Shown here piece after piece: positions 24,131 through 36,025 of a stretch of DNA of 64,000 nt. A program made the position numbers and the translations under genes. The notes below the pieces were generated by a model. The model was not told where the DNA came from. It ran no database searches and worked only from the letters and a program-made list of their open reading frames with translations. Within the stretch, counting starts at the first letter, position 1, and each line of letters starts with the position of its first letter. The DNA is from Sipunculus nudus. Taxonomy: Eukaryota > Annelida > Sipuncula > Golfingiida > Sipunculidae. Location: assembly GCA_026874595.1 (NCBI GenBank), contig CM049313.1, positions 47,500,159 through 47,564,158 on the forward strand. The letters run 5' to 3'.

Positions 24131-25075
24131 TCCATATTTCTGCATTTCGTCATGAAAGCTAAACCTTATTGGATGACCCAAAGTAGGTCACAATTACATC
24201 AGAGTTATAAGTTGACTTTATAAGTTTTGCCAGATTTTACTGGATGAAAGTATTCTGGAAAATCCCAAGTCTGACCTGATATACATCCAGTTATAGACTG
24301 ACCTACAAGTCCTATTTGGAGAACAGTGCTTATATACACATGCGGAGTCTCATAAAATAACATGTTTTAATTGTGTTCTACCATTCCCTCATAAAGACTA
24401 AACACATAAGTCATTCTGTGACACTATTTCTGTTTGTACAGACTTAAAATAGACCTTAATGGTTTGGTGTACTGTTCTCTGATTAAACTGGGAGAGAAGC
24501 CTATGTTGTCGGGTGTCATCAATTATGAGAAGTCATTCACTGTTTAGACTGACATGCCTGAAACTGAGCTTGTATTTGTGAAATATGAAATGTGAAATAT
24601 TCCTTGAAATATGTGTTAAGTCACAAATATGCACTTTCCTACTCCATAACACAAGTTCTAAGAGGAGTTTAAATGTTAAATTGGTGTCAATGTGTGGTAA
24701 ACTTTAACGGTTAATAGTAAAGAATAAAAGTACTCAGATGGATTGACATATGTACAAATGTCTACAGATCAATTGGGAAATGAAGCATTGAAAAGTTATA
24801 ATTGATGCATTAGATATAAGGCAGTTATTAATCAATAGTATTATTTAGAATGAAATAATAAGTTAATATCAATGATTCTATTTACAGTCATTCAAAGCTT
24901 ATTTATACATAGAACTTTAGCTTGTCTGAAGGACACATAAACAATATACATGATCGATGGTAAGCATTCTTCTTTAACAGAGAAAGTCATCTTATATCAT
25001 CATAGATATTTGTGCTGAAATGCATTGCAAGATTTGATATATAACTTTGTCTTTGTAAATGCTTGATAGCTTATT
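24131..25075. other. AT-rich intronic sequence, no gene seen
   Basis: No exon, repeat or RNA gene recognised. Confidence 0.4.
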
Positions 25076-25582
25076 ATGTTCTTAAAGGGGCATAATCAGG
25101 AGCAATTTATTATGCCTATTCTTTGACACTATAAGTTCAGTTTTGCTTTATACAAAAGTTTCCCAGCAGAACCATCCCTGCACACAGTCTCATTTCCTCG
25201 CTGTTTAACACCTTGTTATGGCTCTGCATGTTGATAAACACAGTCCACCATAGCAAGGCCGCTTGACCAGAGGTCTGATTAAGAGGAGTAATACAAAGTG
25301 TTTAAACCAGCGGGAACATACATTATATTTGTTGGGCCAAGTCAGTCAGGGCATCTCCTGATTGCAAGTGTTGTTGCTTCATGCTGCACATGGCCCCACG
25401 CACTGTGTTTATGTTGACAACTGCAATCCCGCCTGGTCCATTGTATTTAACACTCATTTACAGGAGTAAGCAAATGGTTTCAAGGCAACATTTTGGCAGG
25501 TACAGATATATTTTAAAGGGAAGAAGCTATTTTTGTGTAAACTCAATATATTTTATAGGTGATTGGGCCCCTTTAAGAACAT
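25076..25582. mobile_element. ~0.5-kb TIR element (MITE-like)
   Basis: The left end ATGTTCTTAAAGGGGCATAA at 25076 and right end GGGCCCCTTTAAGAACAT at 25565-25582 are inverted repeats over about 20 bp. The interior shares 'acaaaagtttcccagca' and 'aaacacagtcca' with 26300-26410, a diverged and possibly truncated relative. No clear target duplication was found, and the open frame 25381-25644 inside is not recognisable. Confidence 0.5.
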
Positions 25583-26254
25583 CATCTTGGATGTTCAGTA
25601 GCTATGTCTCCAATCACTCTGACAGAAAATGCGATTGTATATAAGAAGTAAAATTAGATTCAAATTGAATGAAATTTGAGATTTAATTAAAAACCTTTAT
25701 TAATAAATTTGCAGGCTTAACTGCCATGGATCACAAGTATAACTAATGAATCATTCTCTGTCACCTTATAATAAAAATGTTTTGGAACTATTGTCCGAAA
25801 TATTTTTAAAGGGTTTTTGTTTGTGCAAAGGGTACCATTGATCATGGTATGCTTGAGTCTCTTCACAGAAGCACTGGATGTAAGGAGTTTGTGCTGTACA
25901 TGTATTTATGTCCAAATATATGTTCCTATTCTCTGGGGTTTATGAAGCCCTGTTATATTATCACAAGTATTTATGAGTCTCTACCATTTCTTTGATTGTG
26001 GTTCCCAGGAATCACCATGGGAAAGAGACTGGTGCAATGGACCAGTAGACCCAAAGAACTCCAGACTATTGTACACAAGAGACAGTGAACAGGATAATAT
26101 GTATAAAGCACAGACTCAGACTAATTGAAAAATGGCCCAGACATAGAGATTTATGTTGAACTGTAGAGTCTGTTGTTAATAGTACCAGTACAGGATTCAT
26201 AGTGTCTTTTTTTAACTTGAATAAAGTTTTGATTTAAAATACAAATGTGTGATT

Positions 26255-26620
26255 TAAAGGTACATGTAATTTGCATTCATTAATTTTTATTATCTCAGGT
26301 TATTGATTCATTTTGGCTAACACAAAAGTTTCCCAGCAAACCAGGGATTTCTTACTCAAGTTCACTTTTTTCAGTATTGTTACTATTCTGTGCACGATCA
26401 AACACAGTCCATATGTCTGTCCATATTAAGACTATGTTTCATTAGAGATCTGATCATGTGTTTGTACTACAACTTCCAAACAAAAAGAAGTAACATTAAA
26501 AGAAACAGGGAAATTAAACACTGGTTGGAACTTGAAATATCTTGATTTGTGAAGATGTTTGGTGTAGCCACCAGGTGGCGTGCACACTATATTTGTTTTG
26601 CATCACTGATCACACCCGGT
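26255..26620 (+). repeat. diverged relative of the 25076-25582 element
   Basis: Begins 'tttaaaggtacat' and shares 'acaaaagtttcccagcaaacc', 'aaacacagtcca' and 'agatctgat' in the same order as the 25-kb element. The right TIR is not visible. Confidence 0.4.
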
Positions 26621-27000
26621 GTAAGGTCATTTCACTTGTGAACAGGAGCAAGAAATTGGCCCAAAAGCAGAATATAGGCAAATACCATATATATATATAG
26701 TATTTCAGTAAGGAGAAAATGCTATGTGACATGATAATTTTACATACCTAGTATGTGAATGGCTCTCTTTAGAATCTGTTGACATTTTTTTTAAACTGAT
26801 AAGATATTTAAGTACAGCATGGTTACTTCATACTTGTTAAATAAAATCAAGATCACTATGTTATTTCAGGTGTAATATAATAACATTCTTTAACACAGCA
26901 CATATTACCAAATCAAAAGATGGGTGATTAAATGCAAAATTTACGTCAGCCCTGCATTGTTTTAATAAATACGATCATTCTGTTCATAAAAAAAAATTAC

Positions 27001-27003
<3 letters not shown>

Positions 27004-27072
<69 letters not shown>
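27004..27072 (+). repeat. (TA)n microsatellite, about 69 bp
   Basis: An uninterrupted TA run, self-complementary and able to extrude as a cruciform. It sits 0.68 kb upstream of candidate exon 2. Confidence 0.95.
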
Positions 27073-27079
<7 letters not shown>

Positions 27080-27748
27080 TATGCTTGTATGCAGACAGAG
27101 AGAAGATTTAGTCATCAAATCAAAATTCCTTCATGTTCTCCAGTTATCCTAGTCTTTCATCCTTCAATCTGATATTGAAAATTTCACATACTTGTGTTTT
27201 GTAGGTAAAATACAAAAATGTCTGTCTTCATGTGGTGTATGCACAGTCTGACTCGCTGCTGAAGCAAACAGACGAGCCGACTGATGGGCCTCAGTTCATT
27301 CATATTCCTATGTGGATCAGAAAAATACATTTTCCACAAGTGTTTTACCATATCTATGTACTATCAGCCATCCTGGAAACAAGGGAAATTCCAGAAAATG
27401 TGTTTCCCTTTTTCCAGACAGACAATAAACAAGGATTGTAAAAAATTCATCCAGTCAGGTAAAATTCAGGAATATGATGGACCCTGAAGAAAAACATGTG
27501 GTTGGTCATATATTTTGTCTCATATGCTTATATTTACAGTGTATCTAGCCGATGGTTGCTAACATGGGGGCTTTATAGTGTGTGACTCCCAAGTAAAATG
27601 TTGATATAATTATAATGGAAGTTAAAAGTTCATCATGGAAAAATCATGAAAAAACTCAGTGTGTTTTATTTCATGAAATGAAGGGAACCCTGACTACAAA
27701 CTTCACTACTTCAACTGGTATAAATATTCTTTTGTCTTCTGTCTACAG

Positions 27749-27819
27749 TGAGCTGGGAGGACGACGATTTTGAGGACGATGAGTATGAGGAGTACATGAT
27801 GGGTCAGTCTCAGCAATGA
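27749..27819 (+). CDS. candidate terminal exon of an unrecognised small acidic-tailed protein
   Basis: A strong acceptor, tattcttttgtcttctgtctacag, precedes 27749. Joined to the phase-1 donor at 11927, the split codon becomes GTG (Val). The exon then reads SWEDDDFEDDEYEEYMMGQS..., ending in TGA at 27817-27819. The tail is strongly acidic and aromatic, in contrast to the Arg-rich exon-1 peptide. An alternative is that the exon is internal, with ATGG|gtcagt as a donor (C at +3 is unusual), in which case more exons lie downstream or outside the window. I do not recognise the protein. The phase match with exon 1 and the long polypyrimidine tract are the main support. Confidence 0.4.
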
Positions 27820-29340
27820 ACTGTTGCTATTTTCAAGGGGAAAGCCTTCCCACCTAACGCTTCATTTTGATTGGTTGCCTTTGTTTACCTATACTAACCA
27901 GGGGAAAGGACACCAACCAGAGTGTGACAGAAATTAAACTAATTTCCATTGACAGTGCACTGTATGATATATAATATATCTGTGTGTGTATATTATATAT
28001 CTACTGGTGATAAATTGCACCTTATTTTAACAGGGAGTAATAATCGCTTCAAGGTTTTATATATTTTTAAGTAAATCATTGAAAAAGCTTAAGCACTTTT
28101 TATTTTGGTAATAAACAGGTTTTTGGATTGAAATCAATAATGAATTTCATACCATACTATATAAATCATGAAAAAGTTTGAGATTAACATGCATTGCAAC
28201 GATAGAATATAGAATAAAAGTTATGTTAGAGGAATATTTACTTTTAAAATATTAAGTTTAAAGACATTGTTTAAAAAAGTTCAACAATTTTGAAACAGTT
28301 TTTGTCCATTGAATTTCAAGATGGGCATCACAAAGGCTCAGCTTGTGTCTTAAATTGTGATATCAATTAACCCTCATTAGGTTTGTGTTTAATCATTTGG
28401 CTTATATAATATATATTAATAATCTGTGATATATTCAATGATTTTCACTGTTGACAGTTGGATCATTTTTTTCTCAGTTTTCAGGTGATAGTTGTACATA
28501 CTGTTATCTCCTGTTATGACATATTGTCAAATACAAATGACATACACAAGTTTTTTATTAGTAACATGTGTATATAGTTATGCTAATTGGCTCTTTATGA
28601 TTATTTAACACATAATCCATTTGAAGAAAAATTGCTTATTCAAAAGGCCTTTGATTTAAATCCAAATATCTGCAGTTCCACATAGGAAAGCTATAGTAAA
28701 CTAGGAAGGCAGTATAAATTAATAAAATCAGTATTACCATTATTGTTCTGGTCAGTTGCAATGTAATCTTGATAATTAACCAGATAATAAATGACAGAGT
28801 TTTGTAATTATCTTTGCAGCAACATTTCTTATAATAGCTATTGGCCTCATTCCATTATCTATTTGCATGGTAAAACAGACCATAAATTTCTGTAATTACT
28901 GTCAGGCTAATTAGCATGGGTTCATTTCCATGCAATGTGCAGAGGATTATGCATGCAGTCCTGACATATTTCAGGTTCTTCATGTCAGATTAGTCTGTTT
29001 AAACAGCATTTATCAATGGCAAAAACATGAACATTTTGATAATTTGTTTAAAACAGTGAATATCAGATTACCAAATGATTATACTTCCACAGAGAGCACT
29101 AAGCATTTAAAACAAATACTTGCTTGAATAATTTGTGATGCATTTGATACCACAGAGTTATTTATGTAGATTATGTTGTGCATTTCCACCACATCTGGCT
29201 TTACAGTTACAAAAAGGGATTCACTTGATTTTGGGGATCAAGTATAACAGTACAATGGTATTACATGGGTTGCATAAAATTTCCCCAAAATTCAACCTTT
29301 CCACTTGCAAAACATTAACTCTCTGACTGGTTGTATACAA
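27820..29340. other. AT-rich sequence after candidate exon 2
   Basis: If 27819 is the true stop, the 3' untranslated region starts here. An AATAAA occurs near 28111, but many such hexamers are expected by chance at this base composition. No other exon recognised. Confidence 0.35.
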
Positions 29341-29344
29341 CACA

Positions 29345-30515
29345 TGAGAAATGAGAACATGAGAACAAGATTAATGAGCTTGCATCAGGCGGTTACACCA
29401 CATGCAGATTTACATCATGTCGTTACACATACTGTATGATACAGCATGCAGAACATGAGAGATTACTGAGCGTGCTTCAGAAAGTTACATAACATGAATA
29501 TTTACATCATGTCTTGATACATACTGTATGATACAGCATGCAGAACAAGAGAGATTACTGAGCTTGCATCAGGCTGTCATATCACATGCAGATTTACATC
29601 ATGTCTTGACACCTACTGTATGATACAGCATGCAGAATATGAGAGATAACTTAGCTTGCATCAGGCAGTAATACAGCATGCAGATTTACATCATCACCTA
29701 ATGTACAATACAGCATGCATAACATAAGAGATTACTGAGCTTGCATCAGGCTGTCATATCACATGCAGATTTACATCATGTCTTGACACCTACTGTATGA
29801 TACAGCATGCAGAATATGAGAGATAACTTAGCTTGCATCAGGCAGTAATACAGCATGCAGATTTACATCATCACCTAATGTACAATACAGCATGCATAAC
29901 ATAAGAGATTACTGAGCTTGCATCAGGCTGTCATATCACATGCAGATTTACATCATGTCTTGACACCTACTGTATGATACAGCATGCAGAATATGAGAGA
30001 TAACTTAGCTTGCATCAGGCAGTAATACAGCATGCAGATTTACATCATCACCTAATGTACAATACAGCATGCATAACATAAGAGATTACTGAGCTTGCAT
30101 CAGGCTGTCATATCACATGCAGATTTACATCATGTCTTGACACCTACTGTATGATACAGCATGCAGAATATGAGAGATAACTTAGCTTGCATCAGGCAGT
30201 AATACAGCATGCAGATTTACATCATCACCTAATGTACAATACAGCATGCATAACATAAGAGATTACTGAGCTTGCATCAGGCAGTAATACTTTATGCAGA
30301 TTAACATCGTCTTTACACATACAGCATGCAGAACATGAGAGCTAGATTACTGAGCGTCCTTCAACAGTTATACGTGCATGTGGTACCACATGCAGATTAA
30401 CATCATGTCTGTACATGTACTGTATGATACAGCATGCAGAACATTAGAAATTATATTGAGCTTGCTTCATGCAGATCTACACTCCATATGCAGAATATGA
30501 GAGATTACAGGACAT
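29345..30515 (+). repeat. satellite array: degenerate ~90-bp monomers with a homogenised 177-bp unit
   Basis: The word agcttgcatcagg marks unit starts at 29561, 29738, 29915, 30092 and 30269: exactly 177 bp each time, with the four 177-bp units looking essentially identical. Each unit contains two related halves of about 88 bp (…catgtcttgacacctactg… and …catcacctaatgtacaatac…), both with atacagcatgcag and gcagatttacatcat. Flanking monomers (29345-29560 and 30270-30515) are clearly more diverged. This is a higher-order repeat with a recently amplified centre. Confidence 0.92.
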
Positions 30516-30734
30516 GCCTCATCTTATATCTGCTGCCTACAGAACATCAGATCCTACAAAACTTCCTCAATGTGTAGTTATAACAAATGCAGACTGAAAA
30601 ATTCAATTAATTAATACCAGGGCTGATACAACATATTTCATTTAAAAACATTTCATATCAATGATAAAAGTATTACAACTTAAATATAATAACCATGGCA
30701 TAAATCACTTTATTTGGTGACCTGGTCAGCAGGC

Positions 30735-31167
30735 ATGTGAATGTAGGTGGCACCACCTGTCATAAATCAAGAAAGCAATCCAAGATGTATAAACCTGCAT
30801 AATTTTAGGTAGATAAGTCAAACCAGTGCCGAGATATGAGTGATTTTATACCACGGCAGACAAACAGACAGACCCTTTCAAAAATGGTTGCAGCTGGTGC
30901 CACCAGTTTTGCATATGATAAAAAGCTATCTGAGATCTATACCCATGAGAAATTTTGGCCCAATCAGCCAAACGGTTCCCGAGATAAGAGCTTGGATGTC
31001 TGCAGCATAAACGTGAATGTAGTGGCGCCTTCTGTCATAAAATCAAGAAAGCTGTCCAGGATGTATACACATGCAAAATTTCAGGTGGATAGGTCAAACC
31101 AATGCAGAGATATGAGTGATTTTATCCCAAGGCAGATGAACAGATGGACGCTGTGCAAAAATGGTTG
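30735..31167 (-). mobile_element. H1 element fragment, copy 4
   Basis: Internal H1 repeat units in the minus orientation with decayed palindromes (gtggcaccacc at about 30747, tggtgccacc near 30895, gtggcgcc at about 31022). No terminus is present. The right border falls inside 'atggttgcagctga', where the sequence switches to an H4-type 5' end sharing GCAGCTGA. Confidence 0.7.
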
Positions 31168-33600
31168 CAGCTGACTTTCAGTCATGCTGGGCTATAGCGA
31201 TGGGTCTTTGTCCGGCGTCCTTCCGTCTGTCCGGCCGGCCGGCTGGCCGGCCGTCCGTTAGCAGGGCACAAATCGTAACCATAGGGGCTAGGGCCATGAA
31301 CCCTATGCAGTCTTAGTGGTTCTAAAAAGATCTCCTTGCAAACCTGAAATTAGGTCACTGCGACCTATATTCTCGAAGTTATGGGGTGTTTGCACCCCTC
31401 CAGAAATAATTCTTTTAGCCAAAATATTCATCCCAAAACTTCCATCTTTCACATACAGCTCACCTACCAACAGGGGAAGAACCATAATTATTTTGAGGTC
31501 ACAAGGTCAAAGGTCAAGGTCACAGAACCAACTTCTTTGAAAAGCCTCAGGATGCATTTTAAGCCAAACCTTTCATCCCTATTCTTTGATCTTTCACATG
31601 TAGCTCACCTACTAAGTGGGAGAAGAATCCTATAGATGTTGAGGTCACAAGATCAAAGGTCAGGGTCACAGGATCCACTTTTTTTAAAAGGTTGTGGACA
31701 CATTTCAAGCTAGACCTTTCATTCCAAACCTTTCAGCACTGATATCGTTTCTCTGCCAACAGGGGAAAAGACCTGTTGATTTTGAGGTCAAAGGTCAAGT
31801 TCACAGCACCCTCTTCTTGCGTGGAGTCATTTTCAGCAAACTTTTCAATCTATACTTTCCATCTGTCATATATGGCTTACCTACCAATAGGAGAAGAAGC
31901 CTATTGATGTTGAGTTCAAAAGGTCAAAGGTCAAGGTCACAATATTGTTCTAAATGCTTGTGAACATATTTCAAGTGAAACTGTTCAACCCAAACCTTCA
32001 GTTTTTCACATATGCCATATCTATGCATCACTGAATTTGATTCAAACTTCATATTTATGGGTCTTTTTGCATGAAGAAATAACTAATTGATTTTGAGGTC
32101 AGCTGGTCAGGAGGTTAAAGGTTGCAGGCCTAAGTTATTCACTCATTGGTTGACAAGTAATTACACCCAGCCAGATGTAAGTGGTTAGTAGTTACCCATC
32201 ATTTAGAAAGAATCCAGTTGATATATGGGCAAAAGGCCAAGGTCATAGGTCAGGGATGTTCACAATAACTTATTTTGTAGACCAATCTCTATTTTTCTTG
32301 TTTTCTTGTATATATAACCATATGACACTCACAACTGGTACATCTCACTATGTGCCCATAATTGTCAGTGACACTTATGATATATGACTCCCTTTTGTAT
32401 CAGCTAATGGAGTGATAAGGATATATCATTAGTGCATAACAAAAACACTGTTGCCGGAATTCTTTGGCCAGGCATTAAGTCTATGAGAGTTAAGTGTTAA
32501 GTGTAGCTACTGAATAATAAAATGATGGGAACATTTTGCAGTTTATATCATGGAATCATAGCAATAAACTTAGTTTTCTAGATATCTGAATATTATTATA
32601 CAAATCATCAGATATACCAGCAAGTGTTTGTTCTGATAATATGTGGGTCTGTACCTGGATTTTGGATGGCTTTATTCGATTACAAGACTCTTAGTGATGC
32701 TTTCTGCATTTCTTTTCTTTTAGGTTTTGCAGTTTACCTACCCTGCTGACCCCATTGAATAGCAAGCTGATAATTAAAACAAATTGGACTTGCACTTTTT
32801 ACATTTGCATGTTCATAAATCTGATATGAGAGCTCTCCAACCTGATCATGCCTTTTGAATTGTTTTGGACATTCATAACTGTTACATTCTTTGAAGCAAT
32901 TGCTACAAGTTTAGTCTCTTATTGGAGGATGTGTGACTTGTCAGAAAACCATTATGTCTGCCAGGTAGCCATTTTAGAAATCCTTTTGCCAGGACAGTTT
33001 CTGTGATTTTTTTATGATGTTTGGTCCCTTTTAGAGGATGTTTGTTGTTCAATTTCCGACCTGTCCGAAATCCAATATGCCCACCAGGACGCCATCTTTA
33101 AATTCCTTTAAAACATATTATCTCAAGAACTATTAAAGTGAATGCAGTGGGATGTATATTAATGTAATCTTGCATTGGGTCAAAGATTTCTTAATAAATA
33201 TGACCATCATTTATGAAAGCTCAGTACAGTTGGCTTGTATTGAATAAAAATTAATATGGAAGCACCCGTTTCACAATAGTTCTTGCATGGATTTCCTTGA
33301 TCTTTTGCTATATTTTGATCTTATATGTGGCCTGTGTGGTATTCTTTTTGAGACTGACAGGTATCGAGCAAGCTGTGGGATTAGTTCCTGATAGCTCAAC
33401 AACCATACATTTTGTCTCAGACCATCATTCACTATGTTTTAACCAGACATATATGATAAGAATTTATGGCAATGTAGAAAGTTTAAACAAAATTGGCATA
33501 TAGGTTCTGCAACAATTTTACTAGAAGCTGTGAATTGCAGCCCATGATGTCGCAGGTCGCATGCTTTGCAGCTGAGCGTCATGACCCATGGGTCACTTGT
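31168..33600 (+). mobile_element. H4-type element, AGGTCA-rich, copy with 3' end
   Basis: It starts inside the 5' palindrome (CAGCTGACTttcAGTCATGCTG), so the first few bases are lost at the junction with the H1 fragment. 31262-31978 closely matches 3341-4075. The 3' end is textbook for this design: CAGCTGAGC at 33569-33577 (complement of the 5' arm GCTCAGCTG), a perfect 14-bp palindrome TGACCCATGGGTCA at 33582-33595, and terminal CTTGT at 33596-33600. Whether 32000-33560 belongs to the same element is inferred from these two ends only. Confidence 0.6.
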
Positions 33601-33899
33601 TTATTTATGTTATAAAGCTATCCAAGGGCTACATTTGTGCAAAAAAATTTTTCGGATCAGTCAAACGTTACCCGAGATATGTTGGTTAATGTGTCAAACC
33701 AGACGCACAGATGGATTCACTGGAGAGAGGAAAGGTCAGAGGTCAAAACAAAATTATGGCGCAGCAGTTTTGAACATAATCCCGGGTTTCGTAATATTCT
33801 GCCCAGCGGTTACGGAGGAGTTCTCTGGACACCTACGCGGCAGCGGCGGCGGTCGGCTGAAAACATAGTATCCGCAAAACTCTGTTTTGGCAGATACAA
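33601..33899 (-). mobile_element. H1 element, 5'-terminal fragment, copy 5
   Basis: It contains the 5' near-palindrome (gtatccgcaaaactctg and the inverted GTATCTGCC ending near 33899), the GCGGC-rich stretch and the 'gtcagaggtcaaaacaaaat' region of H1. It starts directly after the CTTGT end of the H4 element at 33600. Confidence 0.75.
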
Positions 33900-34289
33900 T
33901 TTGATCGCATTGTGTGATGAGACATGGTAATTATATATGGAACTTGGGTTATAAACTGGCAGTTCACTTGAAATAAATGTGTGGTTTGCTTTGATTGGAC
34001 ATGTTTGTCACATGAATGGATGTTTGTATTGGCTGAATGACAGCAAAGCGATAGCTCAAATGACATCAAAGCAATAGCAATAAACTGGAGCACTAGCTAC
34101 TGTGTGGTATATCCAAGAAGCCATAACATATGTTGAAAAATAAAGGGGATAATATTATAATAAGCATACCAACCTTTACTTGGGTCCACAGTGTAAAGGA
34201 ACCATGACTGTTCACACAAAGACCAGTTTTAAGTTTCCTAAAATCCTTTAAATTAAAATATTATTTAAGATTTTGCAAATATGGTCTTT
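33900..34289. other. unique sequence, no gene seen
   Basis: A short internal repeat (gacatcaaagcaatagc versus gacagcaaagcgatagc near 34041-34078) is the only structure noticed. Confidence 0.4.
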
Positions 34290-34766
34290 TTAGCGAACCT
34301 GTGAGCTTATGCGATGGTGTGGCATCGTCTGTCGTCTGTACGTTAACCCATAATATCTTGAAAACGGCAAGAGGTAGCATCACGAAATTTTATGCAAAAA
34401 ATTTGTCATCTAAAAAACTATATCGGATTTTGCTTATTTTTTGGCTAACTGCATTTTCTTAGATTTTAAAAGGAGAAAGCTTAAAAAGCTTTAAAAATCT
34501 CCTTCTCCAAAACTGTCCAGCCAAATTGTCCAATTTTTCACAGAAATGATCCCTGGAACAGTCTTTCTCAAATTTGTTTGAATGGTTCCAGTTTGGAGAT
34601 TTTTGGCCGAGTTACAGGAGGTTGAACTTTGTTAACTGTGCAAAAAAGCATATTAAAATTTAAATCTCAGAAACGGCTGGAACTATCATCACTACATTTT
34701 ATGCCAATGTTGGTCACATAGGTCATATCTGAAATAGAGGTATTGGTGGTGCCACCTGCATCGGCC
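34290..34766 (+). mobile_element. element fragment with TTTTTAGCGAACCTGTGAGC start
   Basis: The 5' end TTTTTAGCGAACCTGTGAGC is followed by a cgtctgtcgtctgtacg tract, the same order as in H4 and H5. The body (ccttctccaaaactg, cagaaatgatccctgga, ttggccgagttacagga) resembles 9540-9700 and the units at 37690-38010. It carries GGTGGTGCCACC at 34747-34758. It ends where an H4 5' end begins, so the 3' end is absent. Confidence 0.5.
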
Positions 34767-35510
34767 TTTTTAGCTCAGCTGACTATTAGTCATCTGAGCT
34801 ATAGTCGTGGTCCATTGTCCGTCGTCCGTCCGTCTGTCCGTCCGTCCGTCTGTCCGTCTGTCCGTCCGTAGATGTGGCACGTTTTGAAACTGTAAGACCT
34901 AGGAATCCATAATTCAGCATAATGTTAGATGTCCCCAAGATCTCCTACCAAGCCGAAAACTGGGTCTTTGCAACTTTGTTCCTTTGAGAAATTAAGGAAA
35001 AATCTCAATTTTTTATTAAAATCCTATTTTCACACTTCAGGACTGCCCAATATGAAAACCACTCATCTGTTTTTCCTCATATTTACCATAAATATTCCTC
35101 TTTATAGTTCCTATGTACATGCCAGAAATTTAGTCTGTTGAGTATTAATTATTTAAGTTATGGGCCTAAACATAATGGACTTTGTAAAAAATCAGGAAAA
35201 ATATTTACTCACTTAACATGAAAAATTCTGAAACTAGAGTCTATTTTCCCAAGTATATAACTATGTTTAATCAAAATTCAACTGTTTACCCAAAATTAGA
35301 TCTGAATTTTGTAAATTATTTAAGTTATTAGCATAAAAATAAAATAAGTACCTTAAATCTTGCCCAACTTTGACCATGGCACTTTTTTTCCTGTAAGTAC
35401 CATTGATTTTATTTTCACAGCATGTAAACGTAAATATTTAATTTGTTCAAAATCTGAAATTTGAAAATAAAAGCTTAAAAATTAAGCTAGTTATTGATTT
35501 TTTTTCTGGA
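34767..35510 (+). mobile_element. H4 element, 5' end and body, copy 2
   Basis: 5' near-palindrome at 34771-34801 (TAGCTCAGCTGACT att AGTCATCTGAGCTA), followed by an expanded tccgtccgtctg array at about 34816-34868. The body is collinear with 7702-8400. It may be the 5' part of one element ending at 37654, but the middle cannot be verified from two copies. Confidence 0.65.
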
Positions 35511-36025
35511 GGCTCTATTGTAGTCATTTGCTTTGATTACAGATTACAGATGCAGGGTCCCACTCCGGGTCACTGGAAGTCAGCTATGCCAGGGTTTCTG
35601 ATTTGTTACAGTCACTGGGGGAGATCCCCTGCTGTGACAGGTGTACAGTTATTCTCATATCACCACCCCAATCACACCCTCCCTCCCCCCCACAAACCCA
35701 ACCCACCAAGTGTTATGCAGTAATTGTTATTGTTTTCACTGTATCTCCTTAATTGTAATGCTGTTTCCACTCTGATATGCAAAAACTTTCCTTGAAAAAG
35801 TAATTCAAGGTGTAATCCAGAAGATGCAATGTTGTGTAATGTAGCATTTTTAAAGAAATCAGTTTTCTTTTAAATGATTTTAACAAATATAATTGAACCT
35901 ATCAGTATGCTTAAATTATTATAAAATGTGAAGCACATTATGGATAAATAAAGACACAATTAAAAATTTTGAAATCTAAATCAAGTATTATTTTTAGATA
36001 TTTATTGTTTTGCAGATTTAAAAGA
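35511..36025. other. sequence between H4 5' part and the duplicated 36-kb segment
   Basis: No gene seen. C-rich run near 35680-35700. Confidence 0.35.

Noticed and set aside
29345..30515. Regularly spaced repeats suggestive of a CRISPR array
   Set aside because: Units are contiguous 177-bp or ~90-bp satellite monomers with no unique spacers, in eukaryotic DNA.
32724..32749. Third exon after 'tttcttttcttttag' that could follow a gtcagt donor at 27801
   Set aside because: The acceptor is good, but the donor has C at +3 and the exon would add only about eight residues before a stop. Not enough support.
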